Assembly: GCF_003355155.1 (NCBI RefSeq)
Contig: NZ_CP031320.1
Location: 2,703,881-2,767,880 of the forward strand
DNA from: Streptomyces armeniacus
Lineage (GTDB): Bacteria > Actinomycetota > Actinomycetes > Streptomycetales > Streptomycetaceae
Length of the DNA stretch: 64,000 nt
Direction of reading: 5' to 3'
Shown piece by piece: positions 34,227 to 42,714 of this stretch. The position numbers and the translations under genes are program-made. Each line of letters starts with the position of its first letter. The stretch's first letter is position 1. The notes beneath the pieces are model-generated. The model saw nothing but the letters and a program-made list of their open reading frames with translations, had not been told where the DNA came from and ran no database searches.

Positions 34227-35693
34227 ATGGGCAAGGCGCTCAGATGGCTGCTGTCGCTCGTGGTGCTCATCGGCACCGTCGGCGCCGGCGGCGCGTCGGC
34301 AGGGGCCGCCACCGCGGCCGGGACCGGCAACGGCACCGACATCGGCAGCAGCAACGGAACCCAGGTCGGCGACAGCACCGACATCAAGGACCGCATCCTC
34401 GCGATTCCCGGGATGAGCCTCATCGAGGAGAAGCCGGCCGACGGCTACCGCTTCTTCCTCCTCAACTACGAGCAGCCCGTCGACCACCGCAAGCCGAAGG
34501 CGGGCACCTTCAAGCAGCGGCTGACGATCCTGCACAAGAACGAGGACCGGCCCACGGTCTTCTTCACCTCCGGCTACAACATGAGCGAGGAGCCGCGGCG
34601 CAGCGAGCCGACCCAGATCGTGGACGGCAACCAGGTGTCGCTGGAATACCGCTACTTCACCCCGTCCCGGCCCGACCCGGCCGACTGGAGCAAGCTCGAC
34701 ATCTGGCAGGCGGCCAGCGACCAGCACCGCGTGCACAAGGCGCTCAGCCGGATCTACGACCGGAACTGGGTGTCCACCGGCGGCAGCAAGGGCGGCATGA
34801 CCGCGACGTACTACCGCCGCTTCTACCCCGAGGACATGGACGGCACCGTCGCCTACGTCGCGCCCAACAACGTGGACAACGACGAGGAGTCGGCGTACGA
34901 CGAGTTCTTCGCCTCCGTCTCCACCGCCGACTGCCGCAAGCGCCTCGCCGACGTCCAGCGCGAAGCGCTGGTGCGGCGCGACGAGATGGTCGAGCGCTAC
35001 GAGAAGCTGGCCGAGCAGGAGGGCTACACCTTCAAGCTGGTCGGCACGGCCGACAAGGCGTACGAGGTGCTCGCGCTGGACCTGGTGTGGGGCTTCTGGC
35101 AGTACCAGACGGAGGCCGACTGCGCCGACGTCCCGAAGCCGTCCGCGAGCACGGACGAGCTGTACGCCTGGATCGACGAGGTCGGCGGCTTCTCGTCGTA
35201 CGCCGACCAGGGCCTGGAGCCGTACGTGCCGTACTACTACCAGGCGGGCACCCAGCTCGGACAGCCCGACGTGGCCACCCCGGAGCTCGAGGACCTGCTG
35301 CGCTACCCGGGCATCAACACGCCGCGCAGCTTCGTGCCCCGCGACATCCCGATGCACTTCGACAAGAAGGCGATGAAGGACATCGACAGGTGGGTCCGCA
35401 AGGACTCCTCCGAGATGCTGTTCGTCAACGGGGAGAACGACCCGTGGGGCGCCGAACCGTTCCGTACGGGCAAGGGCAGCGAGGACTCGTACGTCTACAC
35501 CGCGCCCGGCCAGAACCACGGCGCGGCGATCAAGACGCTGCGCGAAGAGGAGCGGAAGTCGGCCACCGCGAGGCTGCTGGACTGGGCGGACGTGGACAGT
35601 GAGCGGCGCGTCACCGGCTCGACGAAGCGGCTGACGACGGCGGACCCGAAGCTGGACCGCCCGGACAAGTCGGAGCGGACACTGCGTCCCTGA
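34227..35693 (+). CDS. Secreted S37-family prolyl tri/tetrapeptidyl aminopeptidase
   Basis: A 488-residue secreted serine peptidase of family S37 (PS-10). The signal peptide is ALRWLLSLVVLIGTVGAGGASAGA. The nucleophile serine lies in STGGSKGGMTA, the aspartate in NGENDPWGAEP, and the histidine in GQNHGAAIK, an alpha/beta-hydrolase triad. The best-known relative, from Streptomyces mobaraensis, removes tri- or tetrapeptides ending in proline and trims the transglutaminase propeptide. GGGGAG lies at good spacing before ATG 34227. An NGT/DIGS repeat follows the signal peptide. It ends before a strong hairpin at 35737. Confidence 0.9.
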   Translation: MGKALRWLLSLVVLIGTVGAGGASAGAATAAGTGNGTDIGSSNGTQVGDSTDIKDRILAIPGMSLIEEKPADGYRFFLLNYEQPVDHRKPKAGTFKQRLTILHKNEDRPTVFFTSGYNMSEEPRRSEPTQIVDGNQVSLEYRYFTPSRPDPADWSKLDIWQAASDQHRVHKALSRIYDRNWVSTGGSKGGMTATYYRRFYPEDMDGTVAYVAPNNVDNDEESAYDEFFASVSTADCRKRLADVQREALVRRDEMVERYEKLAEQEGYTFKLVGTADKAYEVLALDLVWGFWQYQTEADCADVPKPSASTDELYAWIDEVGGFSSYADQGLEPYVPYYYQAGTQLGQPDVATPELEDLLRYPGINTPRSFVPRDIPMHFDKKAMKDIDRWVRKDSSEMLFVNGENDPWGAEPFRTGKGSEDSYVYTAPGQNHGAAIKTLREEERKSATARLLDWADVDSERRVTGSTKRLTTADPKLDRPDKSERTLRP

Positions 35694-35736
35694 CGCGCGC
35701 CCGTACGGCGCGGCGTAGCCGCCGTACGCCGCAGAC

Positions 35737-35771
35737 CCGCCGCCGCGGTGCCTTTGGCGCCGCGGCGGCGG
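35737..35771. terminator. Bidirectional hairpin after the S37 peptidase
   Basis: Perfect 12-bp arms CCGCCGCCGCGG (35737-35748) and CCGCGGCGGCGG (35760-35771) with an 11-base loop, between convergent genes. Confidence 0.85.
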
Positions 35772-35837
35772 CATGTCGGGTCGTGGCGGCATGAAGGACC
35801 ACCGGAGCGGAGCACGTACGGCCGACCGCCGGAGGCC

Positions 35838-36635
35838 CTACGCCGCGGCCGACAGCAGCCGCAGCAGGTGGTCCCGTACGGCGGGCAGCGCCGCGGGAAG
35901 CTCCGGCACCTGCGGGTACCAGCGCTTCTCGTACTCCCAGCACAGCCACCCGTCCCAGCCCGCGCGGCTCAGCAGCTCGACGACCTCCGCGAGCGGCAGC
36001 ACACCTTCGCCCGGCGGCAGCGGAGTGGTGTCGTCCACCGAGGCGATGTCCTTGACCTGTACGTAGCCGAGGTGCGGCGCGAGCAGGCGCAGGGTCTCCG
36101 CCGGGTCCTCTCCGCCGCGCCACGTGTGCATGACGTCCCACAGGGCGCCGACGGAACCGCTCCCTACGGAGTTCAGTACGCGCGCGGCGTCCTCCCCTGT
36201 ACGGTGCGAGTCGTGCGTCTCCAGCAGCACTCGCGCACCCAGGTCGGAGGCCTGCGAGGCGGCCGCCGAGAGCCGGCGTACGGCTGTCGCGTCCGCCTCC
36301 GCCGTACCGCTGTCGCCGCCGCCCGGGAAGACCCGTACGTACGGCGCGCCCAGGTCGCGGGCGAGCTCCAGGAGGGCGCGGATCTGCGTGAGTACGGGCT
36401 CGTCGTCGCCGGGGGCGGCGACCTTCGCGTAGCCCGCCACGGTCAGGATCTCGACGCCCGCCGCCTTGAGCCGCTCGACGACCTCGACCCGTTCGTTGAG
36501 GGAGAGGCCCGGATGGACCGGTTCCTCGGAGTGCGCGCGGAGCTCGACTCCGTGGAAGCCGTTCTGGGAGGCGAGGCGGGCGACCTCGGGGATGGGCATG
36601 CCGGGGACGCCGAGCGTGGAGAAAGCCAGTCGCAT
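35838..36635 (-). CDS. Sugar phosphate isomerase/epimerase (AP-endonuclease-2-like TIM barrel)
   Basis: A 265-residue xylose-isomerase-like TIM barrel (MRLAFSTLGVPGMP, GFHGVELRAHSEEP, VLLETHDSHRTGED, WDVMHTWRGGED, HLGYVQVKDIASVDD, WLCWEYEKRW). Metal-binding acidic residues in LLETHD, ALWDVMHT and the late WEYEK are kept, as in inosose dehydratase/hydroxypyruvate isomerase relatives. It probably acts on a sugar or its keto derivative; the substrate is unknown. It starts four bases after the MarR-GNAT gene ends (same strand), so the two are almost certainly one transcript. Confidence 0.85.
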   Translation of the reverse strand: MRLAFSTLGVPGMPIPEVARLASQNGFHGVELRAHSEEPVHPGLSLNERVEVVERLKAAGVEILTVAGYAKVAAPGDDEPVLTQIRALLELARDLGAPYVRVFPGGGDSGTAEADATAVRRLSAAASQASDLGARVLLETHDSHRTGEDAARVLNSVGSGSVGALWDVMHTWRGGEDPAETLRLLAPHLGYVQVKDIASVDDTTPLPPGEGVLPLAEVVELLSRAGWDGWLCWEYEKRWYPQVPELPAALPAVRDHLLRLLSAAA

Positions 36636-36639
36636 GGGG

Positions 36640-37593
36640 TCAGAGGATCAGATGCCAGTCCTGTCCGACAAGGTCCGCGCCGTAACTGCGGTGCGGCGTC
36701 TCCGCCGTCAAGGTGAATCCGGCGCGCTGGTAGATGCGGCGGGCGGCGTCGAGGTTGGCGTTCGTCCACAGCACCATCTCGCGGTAGCCCGCCCCGCGTG
36801 CGAAGCCGGTGCACTTGGACACCAGCCGCTCGCCCAGGCCGTGGCCGCGCGCGGACGGCTCGACGAGCAGCAGTCGCAGCCGGGCGGTGCGGGGCGCGGA
36901 GTCCCGTACGCACATCACGCAGCCGGCGGGGGCGCCGTCCAGCTCGGCAATCCACAGCCGTTCCAGGGCGGGGTCGTGCTCCTCGCCGAAGTCCGCGACG
37001 ATGCGGGCGACGAGGGCCTCGAAGCGGGCGTCCCAGCCGTACTCCCGCGCGTACAGCGCGCCGTGGCGCTGGACGACCCAGCCGAGGTCGCCCGGCTCGG
37101 GGGCGCGCAGCCGGATGTCCGGGGTACGGGCGCGGTTGCGGGCGGGGGAGCGGGCGCCGCGGGCGTTCCTGCCGGCGTCGCCGAGGAGGGCGCGGATGGT
37201 GTCCATCGCGCCGGCCAGCCGCGGCCGTTCGTCCTGCGGGACGCGGCCGAGGAGATTCCGTACGGACTCCAGCGAACGCTCCTCCAGCAGCGCCGCCGCC
37301 TCCCGCCCGGCCGCGGTCAGCGTGACGCGCTGCCGGCGGGCGTCCGCCGCGGACTGCTCGCGCACGATCAGGCCGTCCCGCTCGAACTTCAGCAGCAGGC
37401 GGCTCAGATGGCCCGCGTCGAGGCTGAGCGAGGCGCGCAGGTCGGCGGCATCGAGCGCGGGGGCGTGCGCCAGCTCGTAGAGGATGCGCGCCTCGGTCAG
37501 GGTGTACGGGGTGTACAGGTGCTTGCTGTAGTCCAGCGCGCCGATGAGGTTGGTGTAGAAGCGGTTGAACTCGCGGATCTCCGTCACCGACAT
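36640..37593 (-). CDS. MarR-family regulator fused to GNAT acetyltransferase
   Basis: A 317-residue fusion. Residues 1-145 are a MarR winged helix (TLTEARILYELAHAP, DLRASLSLDAGHLSRLLLKFERDGLI, then SAADARRQRVTLTAAGREAA wing). Residues about 160-317 are a GNAT fold with the acetyl-CoA loop LLLVEPSARGHGLGERLVSKC and the late NLDAARRIYQRAGF motif. Such MarR-GNAT proteins are known in actinobacteria but their substrates are mostly undefined; the acetyltransferase part may sense or modify a small molecule. It is upstream of the TIM-barrel isomerase with a 4-base gap. GGGAG precedes the ATG. Confidence 0.9.
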   Translation of the reverse strand: MSVTEIREFNRFYTNLIGALDYSKHLYTPYTLTEARILYELAHAPALDAADLRASLSLDAGHLSRLLLKFERDGLIVREQSAADARRQRVTLTAAGREAAALLEERSLESVRNLLGRVPQDERPRLAGAMDTIRALLGDAGRNARGARSPARNRARTPDIRLRAPEPGDLGWVVQRHGALYAREYGWDARFEALVARIVADFGEEHDPALERLWIAELDGAPAGCVMCVRDSAPRTARLRLLLVEPSARGHGLGERLVSKCTGFARGAGYREMVLWTNANLDAARRIYQRAGFTLTAETPHRSYGADLVGQDWHLIL

Positions 37594-37655
37594 GGTGCTC
37601 TCCCGGGTGGCTCGCGGGAATCTTTGACTGAGTCAAAGGTATCCCGCGTGATCCG

Positions 37656-38810
37656 TCAGGGGAAGGAGTGCGGTGGTGCGGTGGAGGCGCGCACGATGAG
37701 CTCCGCCGGTACGGTCGCCACGCCGCCCGGCGGCGCGCCCTCGCGCCCGAGCGCGAGCCGCCCGGCCCGCGCGCCGGCGCTGTGCAGCGGAATGCGCACG
37801 GTGGTGAGCGCAGGGTGGGCGTCCACGCTGTACGGGAAGTCGTCGAAGCCCGCCACCGAGATGTCCTCCGGGACGCGCAGGCCCTGCTCGCGCAGCGCGG
37901 CGCAGACGCCGAGGGCGACGGTGTCGTTGGCGGCGAGCACGGCGGTCGGTGCCGCGCCGCGGCGCAGCAGCTCGAGCGCGCCGTCGTAACCGGAAGGGCG
38001 GTCGTACGCGCAGCCGTGCACGGTCAGCAGCTCGGCGTCGGCCAGCAGCCCGCGCGCCTCCAGCGCCTGCCGGTGCCCGTCGAGGCGGTGGCGGGTGGTG
38101 GTGCGGTCGGCCGGGCCCGCGACGTAGCCGATACGGCGGTGGCCGAGCGAGAGGAGGTGCTCGGTCAGCCGGCGCGCGCCACCGGTGTTGTCGAAGGCGA
38201 GCGTGACGATGCCGCCGTCGGCGGCGGGCGCGGGGCCGCCCGGGGCACCCGCCGTCTCGGCCGCTCCCGTTCCCGTTCCCGTACCCGCTCCCGCTCCGGC
38301 GCCGCGCGCCGCTGTACCGCCGCCCGCCGCGCTGCCGCCCATCGGCGGCCGTCCGCAGAGCACCACGCGGGCGCCGCCCTCGGTGAGCCGCTGCAGCCGT
38401 GCCGCGAGCGCGGCCTGGTGCTCGGGGTCCTCCACGGCGCTTCCGGTGACCACGACCGCCGCGGCGCGCTGGCGCTGGAGGAGCGTGAGGTAGGTGAGTT
38501 CGCGCTCCGGGGAGCCGCCGGTGTTGCACACGACGGGGAGCTTCCGGTCGCCGATCTCACTCTGTACGGCGCTTGCGATGATGCCGAAGAACGGGTCCGC
38601 GATGTCGTTGACCAGAACGCCGACGAGGTCGGAGCTGGCGGCGGCGAGGGCGCTGGCGGGGCCGTTCACCACGTACTCCAGCTCCTCGACCGCGCGCAGC
38701 ACCCTGCCGCGGGTGTGCGCCGCGACCGGGTAGTTGCCGCTCAGCACGCGCGAGACCGTGGCCGCGGAGACCCCTGCCCGCGCGGCCACATCGGCGAGGG
38801 TCACTGCCAT
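37656..38810 (-). CDS. LacI-family transcriptional regulator
   Basis: A 384-residue LacI/GalR regulator: HTH at LADVAARAGVSAATVSRVLSG, hinge helix VNGPASALAAASS, and a sugar-binding domain with FDNTGGARRLTEHLLSLGHRRIGYVAG and VAGFDDFPYSVDAHPALTTVRI. A 40-residue Gly/Ala/Thr low-complexity insert (about residues 157-198), encoded by a hexanucleotide repeat, interrupts the effector domain at a surface loop. GGAGG precedes ATG 38810. It is the nearest LacI gene to the 24-bp operator at 40325 and likely controls the Gfo/Idh-DUF993 operon; that link is inferred. Confidence 0.9.
   Translation of the reverse strand: MAVTLADVAARAGVSAATVSRVLSGNYPVAAHTRGRVLRAVEELEYVVNGPASALAAASSDLVGVLVNDIADPFFGIIASAVQSEIGDRKLPVVCNTGGSPERELTYLTLLQRQRAAAVVVTGSAVEDPEHQAALAARLQRLTEGGARVVLCGRPPMGGSAAGGGTAARGAGAGAGTGTGTGAAETAGAPGGPAPAADGGIVTLAFDNTGGARRLTEHLLSLGHRRIGYVAGPADRTTTRHRLDGHRQALEARGLLADAELLTVHGCAYDRPSGYDGALELLRRGAAPTAVLAANDTVALGVCAALREQGLRVPEDISVAGFDDFPYSVDAHPALTTVRIPLHSAGARAGRLALGREGAPPGGVATVPAELIVRASTAPPHSFP
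38263..38298. repeat. Hexanucleotide repeat in the LacI gene
   Basis: Six units of the pattern GNNCCC (GCTCCC, GTTCCC, GTTCCC, GTACCC, GCTCCC, GCTCCG), coding on the minus strand for Gly-Ala/Gly-Thr alternation in the low-complexity insert of the LacI regulator. Confidence 0.8.
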
Positions 38811-38940
38811 CGGGAGTCCTCCGGGCGTAGAGAGCAGGGGAGTCGGGTCGGGGTGTTCCGGGGTGCGGGGCCGTCGGGGGAGGGACATGATCTCACCCGC
38901 GCGGTCCGCGCGTACCGGGGCAGGGGTGCACGGGCGGATC

Positions 38941-39000
38941 CGGGCCACGTACGTCCGCGCACGGCCACGTACGTCCGCGCACGGCCATGTACGTCCGCGC
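38941..39000. repeat. Three tandem 20-bp repeats
   Basis: Three consecutive 20-base units, 38941-38960, 38961-38980 and 38981-39000, consensus ACGGCCACGTACGTCCGCGC; the copies differ by at most two bases. Each contains the palindrome ACGTACGT (the third is ATGTACGT). They lie in the 381-base gap between the divergent LacI and hydrolase genes, which otherwise holds no gene. They could be stacked binding sites or simple expansion. Confidence 0.85.
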
Positions 39001-39191
39001 GGGCCCGTACAGCCGCGCGCCGGCTGCTCCGCCGTACGCGCCGCCCTTTGCCGTACCGGCAAAGAAGCTGGCGCGCGCCGCGCGGCCGCCGTCACGATCA
39101 TGGGAGTGCGGACCGCGGGCGCACGCAACCGGCAACCGGCGCCCGAACGCCGGCCGCGCGAGCCCGCCCGCTCAGCCCGCCAGGAGGAATC

Positions 39192-40211
39192 ATGTCCCAG
39201 CCCACCAGCCCCTCGTCCCCCGCGTCCGCACCCGTGCCGGAGGCGAGGCACCGTCTCGTGAACGTACCCGGCGGCCGCGTCCACCTGGTGGAGCAGGGCA
39301 CCGGGCCGCTGGTGCTGCTGGTGCACGGCTTCCCCGAGTCCTGGTACTCGTGGCGCCGCCAACTCCCGGCGATCGCCGCGGCGGGCTTCCGCGCGGTGGC
39401 CGTCGACGTACGCGGCTACGGCCGTTCGTCGAAGCCGCGGGAGGTGGAGGCGTACCGCATGCTGGCGCACGTCTCCGACAACGTCGGCGTCGTGCAGGCG
39501 CTCGGCGCGGAGACCGCGACCGTCGTGGGCCACGACTGGGGCTCGGTCATCGCCGCCAACTCCGCGCTGCTCAGGCCGGACATCTTCACCGCCGTGGGGC
39601 TGCTCAGCGTGCCGTACACGCCGCGCGGCGGCCCCCGGCCGACGGACGTGTTCGGCCAGATCGGCGGGAGCGAGGAGTTCTACGTCAGCTACTTCCAGCG
39701 GTACGGGCGCGCCGAGGCCGAGATCGAGCCGGACGTACGCGGCTGGCTGGCCGGCTTCTACGCGGCGCTCTCGGCCGACACGATGCTGCCCGCCGGCGAG
39801 AGCAACCCCTTCTTCGTGCCCGAGGGCGGCCTGCTCCGCGACCGCTTCCCCGCCGGCACGCTGCCGGCCTGGCTGTCCGAGGCCGATCTCGACTTCTACG
39901 CGGCAGAGTTCGAGCGGTCCGGCGTGAGCGGCGCGCTCAACCGCTACCGCAACGTCGACCGCGACTGGGAGGACCTCGCCGCCTGGAACGGGGCGCCGAT
40001 CCGGCAGCCGTCGCTGTTCGCCGGCGGCGCCGCCGACGCGTCCACGACCTGGCTGGCCGACGCCGTCAAGGCGTATCCCACGACCCTGCCCGGACTGGTC
40101 TCCTCGCACATCCTCGACGGCTGCGGGCACTGGATCCAGCAGGAGCGCGCGGACGAGGTCAACCTGCTGCTGACCGACTGGCTGCACGTGCTGCCCGCGC
40201 AGATGTCCTGA
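39192..40211 (+). CDS. Alpha/beta hydrolase, epoxide-hydrolase type
   Basis: A 339-residue alpha/beta hydrolase of the epoxide hydrolase/haloalkane group. LLVHGFPESWYSWRRQLP holds the oxyanion HGFP; the nucleophile is the aspartate in VVGHDWGSVIA; the late histidine is in LDGCGHWIQQERADEV. The cap domain contains the expected tyrosine-bearing segments (FYVSYFQRYG). It should open epoxides to diols; a natural substrate is unknown. AGGAGG lies six bases before the ATG, an excellent ribosome site. It is divergent from the LacI gene and has a 16-bp repeat after its stop. Confidence 0.9.
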   Translation: MSQPTSPSSPASAPVPEARHRLVNVPGGRVHLVEQGTGPLVLLVHGFPESWYSWRRQLPAIAAAGFRAVAVDVRGYGRSSKPREVEAYRMLAHVSDNVGVVQALGAETATVVGHDWGSVIAANSALLRPDIFTAVGLLSVPYTPRGGPRPTDVFGQIGGSEEFYVSYFQRYGRAEAEIEPDVRGWLAGFYAALSADTMLPAGESNPFFVPEGGLLRDRFPAGTLPAWLSEADLDFYAAEFERSGVSGALNRYRNVDRDWEDLAAWNGAPIRQPSLFAGGAADASTTWLADAVKAYPTTLPGLVSSHILDGCGHWIQQERADEVNLLLTDWLHVLPAQMS

Positions 40212-40227
40212 GCCGCGTTCGGCGCAT

Positions 40228-40266
40228 CGCAACGGAACCCGCGCGCACCGCGCAACGGAACCCGCG
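40228..40266 (+). repeat. 16-bp direct repeat after the hydrolase
   Basis: CGCAACGGAACCCGCG occurs exactly at 40228-40243 and 40251-40266, starting 17 bases after the TGA stop. Confidence 0.85.
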
Positions 40267-40324
40267 TACCGGTCCCCGTACCGTACGGCCTTGCCGTGCC
40301 GTACGGGGGTGGCTAATCTGGCCC

Positions 40325-40348
40325 TCGATAGCAAGCGCTTTCTATCGA
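40325..40348. promoter_or_regulatory. 24-bp LacI-type operator of the Gfo/Idh-DUF993 operon
   Basis: A palindrome with outer arms TCGATAG and CTATCGA and core AAGCGCTT; only one base pair in each arm is not symmetric (C/T positions next to the core). It ends 12 bases before the GTG of the first operon gene. The central CG step and length are typical of LacI-family operators, and the LacI gene at 37656 is the nearest candidate. Confidence 0.85.
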
Positions 40349-40360
40349 GAAGGAACGCCT

Positions 40361-41518
40361 GTGGAACGCAAGACCCTGCGGATCGCCATGAACGGTGTGA
40401 CCGGCCGGATGGGCTACCGCCAGCACCTCGTACGGTCGCTCCTGGCCCTGCGTGAACAAGGCGGCCTCGACCTGGGCGACGGCACGGCGCTGTGGCCCGA
40501 GCCCGTCCTCGTCGGACGCCGGGAGCACGCCCTGAGGGACCTCGCCGAACGCCACGGCCTGGACGCAAGCGCGGTCAGCACGGATCTGGACGCGGTGCTC
40601 GCCGACGACAGCATCGACATCTACTTCGACGCCCAGGTGACCTCCGCCCGCGCCGCCGCGCTCCGCAAGGCGATCAGCGCGGGCAAGCACGTCTACACCG
40701 AGAAGCCGACCGACACCAGCCTGGCGGGCGCGCTCGAACTCGCCTCCCTGGCGCGGGACGCGGGCATCAAGCACGGGGTCGTCCAGGACAAGCTCTTTCT
40801 GCCCGGCCTGCTGAAGCTGAAGCGGCTCATCGACGGCGGCTTCTTCGGCGAGATCCTGTCGGTGCGCGGCGAGTTCGGCTACTGGGTCTTCGAGGGTGAC
40901 TGGCAGGAGGCGCAGCGCCCGTCCTGGAACTACCGCGCGGAGGACGGCGGCGGGATCGTCGTCGACATGTTCCCGCACTGGGAGTACGTGCTGCACGGCC
41001 TGTTCGGCCGCGTGACCTCCGTGCAGGCGCTAGCCGCCACGCACATCCCGCGTCGCCACGACGAGCGCGGGCAGCCGTACGAGGCCACCGCCGACGACGC
41101 CGCGTACGGCATCTTCGAGCTGGAGGGCGGCACCGTCGCCCAGATCAACTCCTCGTGGGCGGTGCGCGTCAACCGTACGGAGCTGGTGGAGTTCCAGGTC
41201 GACGGCACCCACGGGTCGGCGGTGGCGGGGCTGCGCGGCTGCCGCGTACAGCACCGTTCGGCGACATCCAAGCCGACGTGGAACCCGGACCTCCCGGTCA
41301 CCGAGGACTTCCGCGCGCAGTGGCAGGAGGTGCCGGACAACGGCGAGTTCGACAACGGGTTCAAGGCGCAGTGGGAGCAGTTCCTGCGGCACGTCGCGCT
41401 GGGCGAGCCGTACGAGCGCGACCTGCTCGCGGGCGCGCGCGGCGTGCAGCTCGCGGAGCTGGGGCTGAAGTCCTCGGCGGAGGGCCGCCGTATCGAGGTC
41501 CCGGAGCTGGCGCTGTGA
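40361..41518 (+). CDS. Gfo/Idh/MocA-family oxidoreductase
   Basis: A 385-residue NAD(P)-dependent sugar dehydrogenase-like protein. It opens LRIAMNGVTGRMGYRQHL, an unusual variant of the glycine-rich nucleotide loop, and has the family EKPTDTS lysine motif and a large C-terminal substrate domain. GTG 40361 has AAGGA at good spacing. It is the first gene of a coupled three-gene operon with DUF993 and a TIM-barrel isomerase, so it probably oxidises a sugar or polyol to a keto form handed to the next enzymes. The exact substrate is unknown. Transcription should be set by the LacI-type operator just upstream. Confidence 0.9.
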   Translation: MERKTLRIAMNGVTGRMGYRQHLVRSLLALREQGGLDLGDGTALWPEPVLVGRREHALRDLAERHGLDASAVSTDLDAVLADDSIDIYFDAQVTSARAAALRKAISAGKHVYTEKPTDTSLAGALELASLARDAGIKHGVVQDKLFLPGLLKLKRLIDGGFFGEILSVRGEFGYWVFEGDWQEAQRPSWNYRAEDGGGIVVDMFPHWEYVLHGLFGRVTSVQALAATHIPRRHDERGQPYEATADDAAYGIFELEGGTVAQINSSWAVRVNRTELVEFQVDGTHGSAVAGLRGCRVQHRSATSKPTWNPDLPVTEDFRAQWQEVPDNGEFDNGFKAQWEQFLRHVALGEPYERDLLAGARGVQLAELGLKSSAEGRRIEVPELAL

Positions 41519-42714
41519 CGGCGCCCGGCGCGGACCGCGCCCCGGGAGACGCGTCGCGCGACAGCGGGGACGCGTCACGCGTGCCCGGAGGCCCGTCGCG
41601 TGCGCCGGCGCGGGTCGTGTTCGCGGCGGCGCACGTCGTCGCCGATCCGCTCGCGGACGTCTCACCGGACGGGCCGGCCGCCGTGGACTGGGAAGCCACG
41701 CTCGCCTTCCGGCACCACCTGTGGGCGCACGGGCTGGGCGTCGCCGAGGCCATGGACACCGCGCAGCGCGGCATGGGCCTCGGCCCGGAAGGCGCCGCCG
41801 AGCTGATCCGCCGTACGGCCGCCGAGTCGCGGTCCGTCGGCGGCGACCTGGCCTGCGGCGCGGGCACGGACCAGCTCGTGCCGGGCGCGAGCCGGGCCGA
41901 GGTGGTGGCGGCGTACGAGGAGCAGCTGGAGCTCGTCGAGAGCTGCGGCGCGCGGCCCATCCTGATGGCGTCCCGCGCGCTGGCCGCCGCGGCACGCGGC
42001 CCGGAGGACTACGCGGAGGTGTACGGGCGGCTGCTGCGCCAGGCGGCGCGGCCGGTCATCCTGCACTGGCTGGGGCCGATGTTCGACCCGGCCCTGACCG
42101 GCTACTGGGGCAGTACGGATCTGGACGCGGCCACCGAGACGTTCCTGCGCGTCATCGCCGAACGCCCCGACCGGGTCGACGGTGTGAAGGTCTCGCTGCT
42201 GGACGCCGGCCGCGAGACGGCCCTGCGCCGGCGGCTGCCCCCCGGCGTGCGCTGCTACACGGGCGACGACTTCCACTACCCCGAGCTGATCGAGGGCGAC
42301 GAACACGGCCACAGCGACGCGCTCCTGGGCGTCTTCGACCCGCTGGCGCCGCTCGCGGCACGGGCGTTGCGCTCGCTGGACGAGGGCGACCCCGCCGGCT
42401 TCCGCGCGGTGCTCGACCCGACGGTGCCGCTGGCGAGGCACCTCTTCGAGGCGCCGACCAGGTTCTACAAGACGGGCGTCGTCTTCCTCGCCTGGCTGGC
42501 CGGGCACCAGGACCACTTCACGATGGTCGGCGGGCTGCAGTCGGCGCGTTCACTGCCGCACCTGCGGCGCGCGTACGAACTCGCCGACGGGCTGGGCCTC
42601 TTCCCCGACCCGGCGCTGGCCGAGGCACGGATGGGGCAGCTGCTCGCGGTGTACGGCGGGCGGGGCGCGTACGCGGACACGGCGGCGCACGACGTACGGG
42701 AGGCGCGCGCATGA
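41515..42714 (+). CDS. DUF993 family protein (dihydrodipicolinate-synthase-like)
   Basis: A 399-residue protein of the DUF993 family, which has a class I aldolase-like TIM barrel. Features include LWAHGLGVAEAMDTAQRGMG, HWLGPMFDPALTGYWGS and VDGVKVSLLDAGRE, the last with a lysine placed where aldolases keep a Schiff-base lysine. The GTG start overlaps the preceding TGA (GTGA), so translation is coupled. Position suggests retro-aldol cleavage or dehydration of the oxidised sugar. No member is characterised to my knowledge; activity is inferred from fold and context. The first 25 residues are low-complexity Ser/Asp/Gly. Confidence 0.85.
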   Translation: MTAPGADRAPGDASRDSGDASRVPGGPSRAPARVVFAAAHVVADPLADVSPDGPAAVDWEATLAFRHHLWAHGLGVAEAMDTAQRGMGLGPEGAAELIRRTAAESRSVGGDLACGAGTDQLVPGASRAEVVAAYEEQLELVESCGARPILMASRALAAAARGPEDYAEVYGRLLRQAARPVILHWLGPMFDPALTGYWGSTDLDAATETFLRVIAERPDRVDGVKVSLLDAGRETALRRRLPPGVRCYTGDDFHYPELIEGDEHGHSDALLGVFDPLAPLAARALRSLDEGDPAGFRAVLDPTVPLARHLFEAPTRFYKTGVVFLAWLAGHQDHFTMVGGLQSARSLPHLRRAYELADGLGLFPDPALAEARMGQLLAVYGGRGAYADTAAHDVREARA

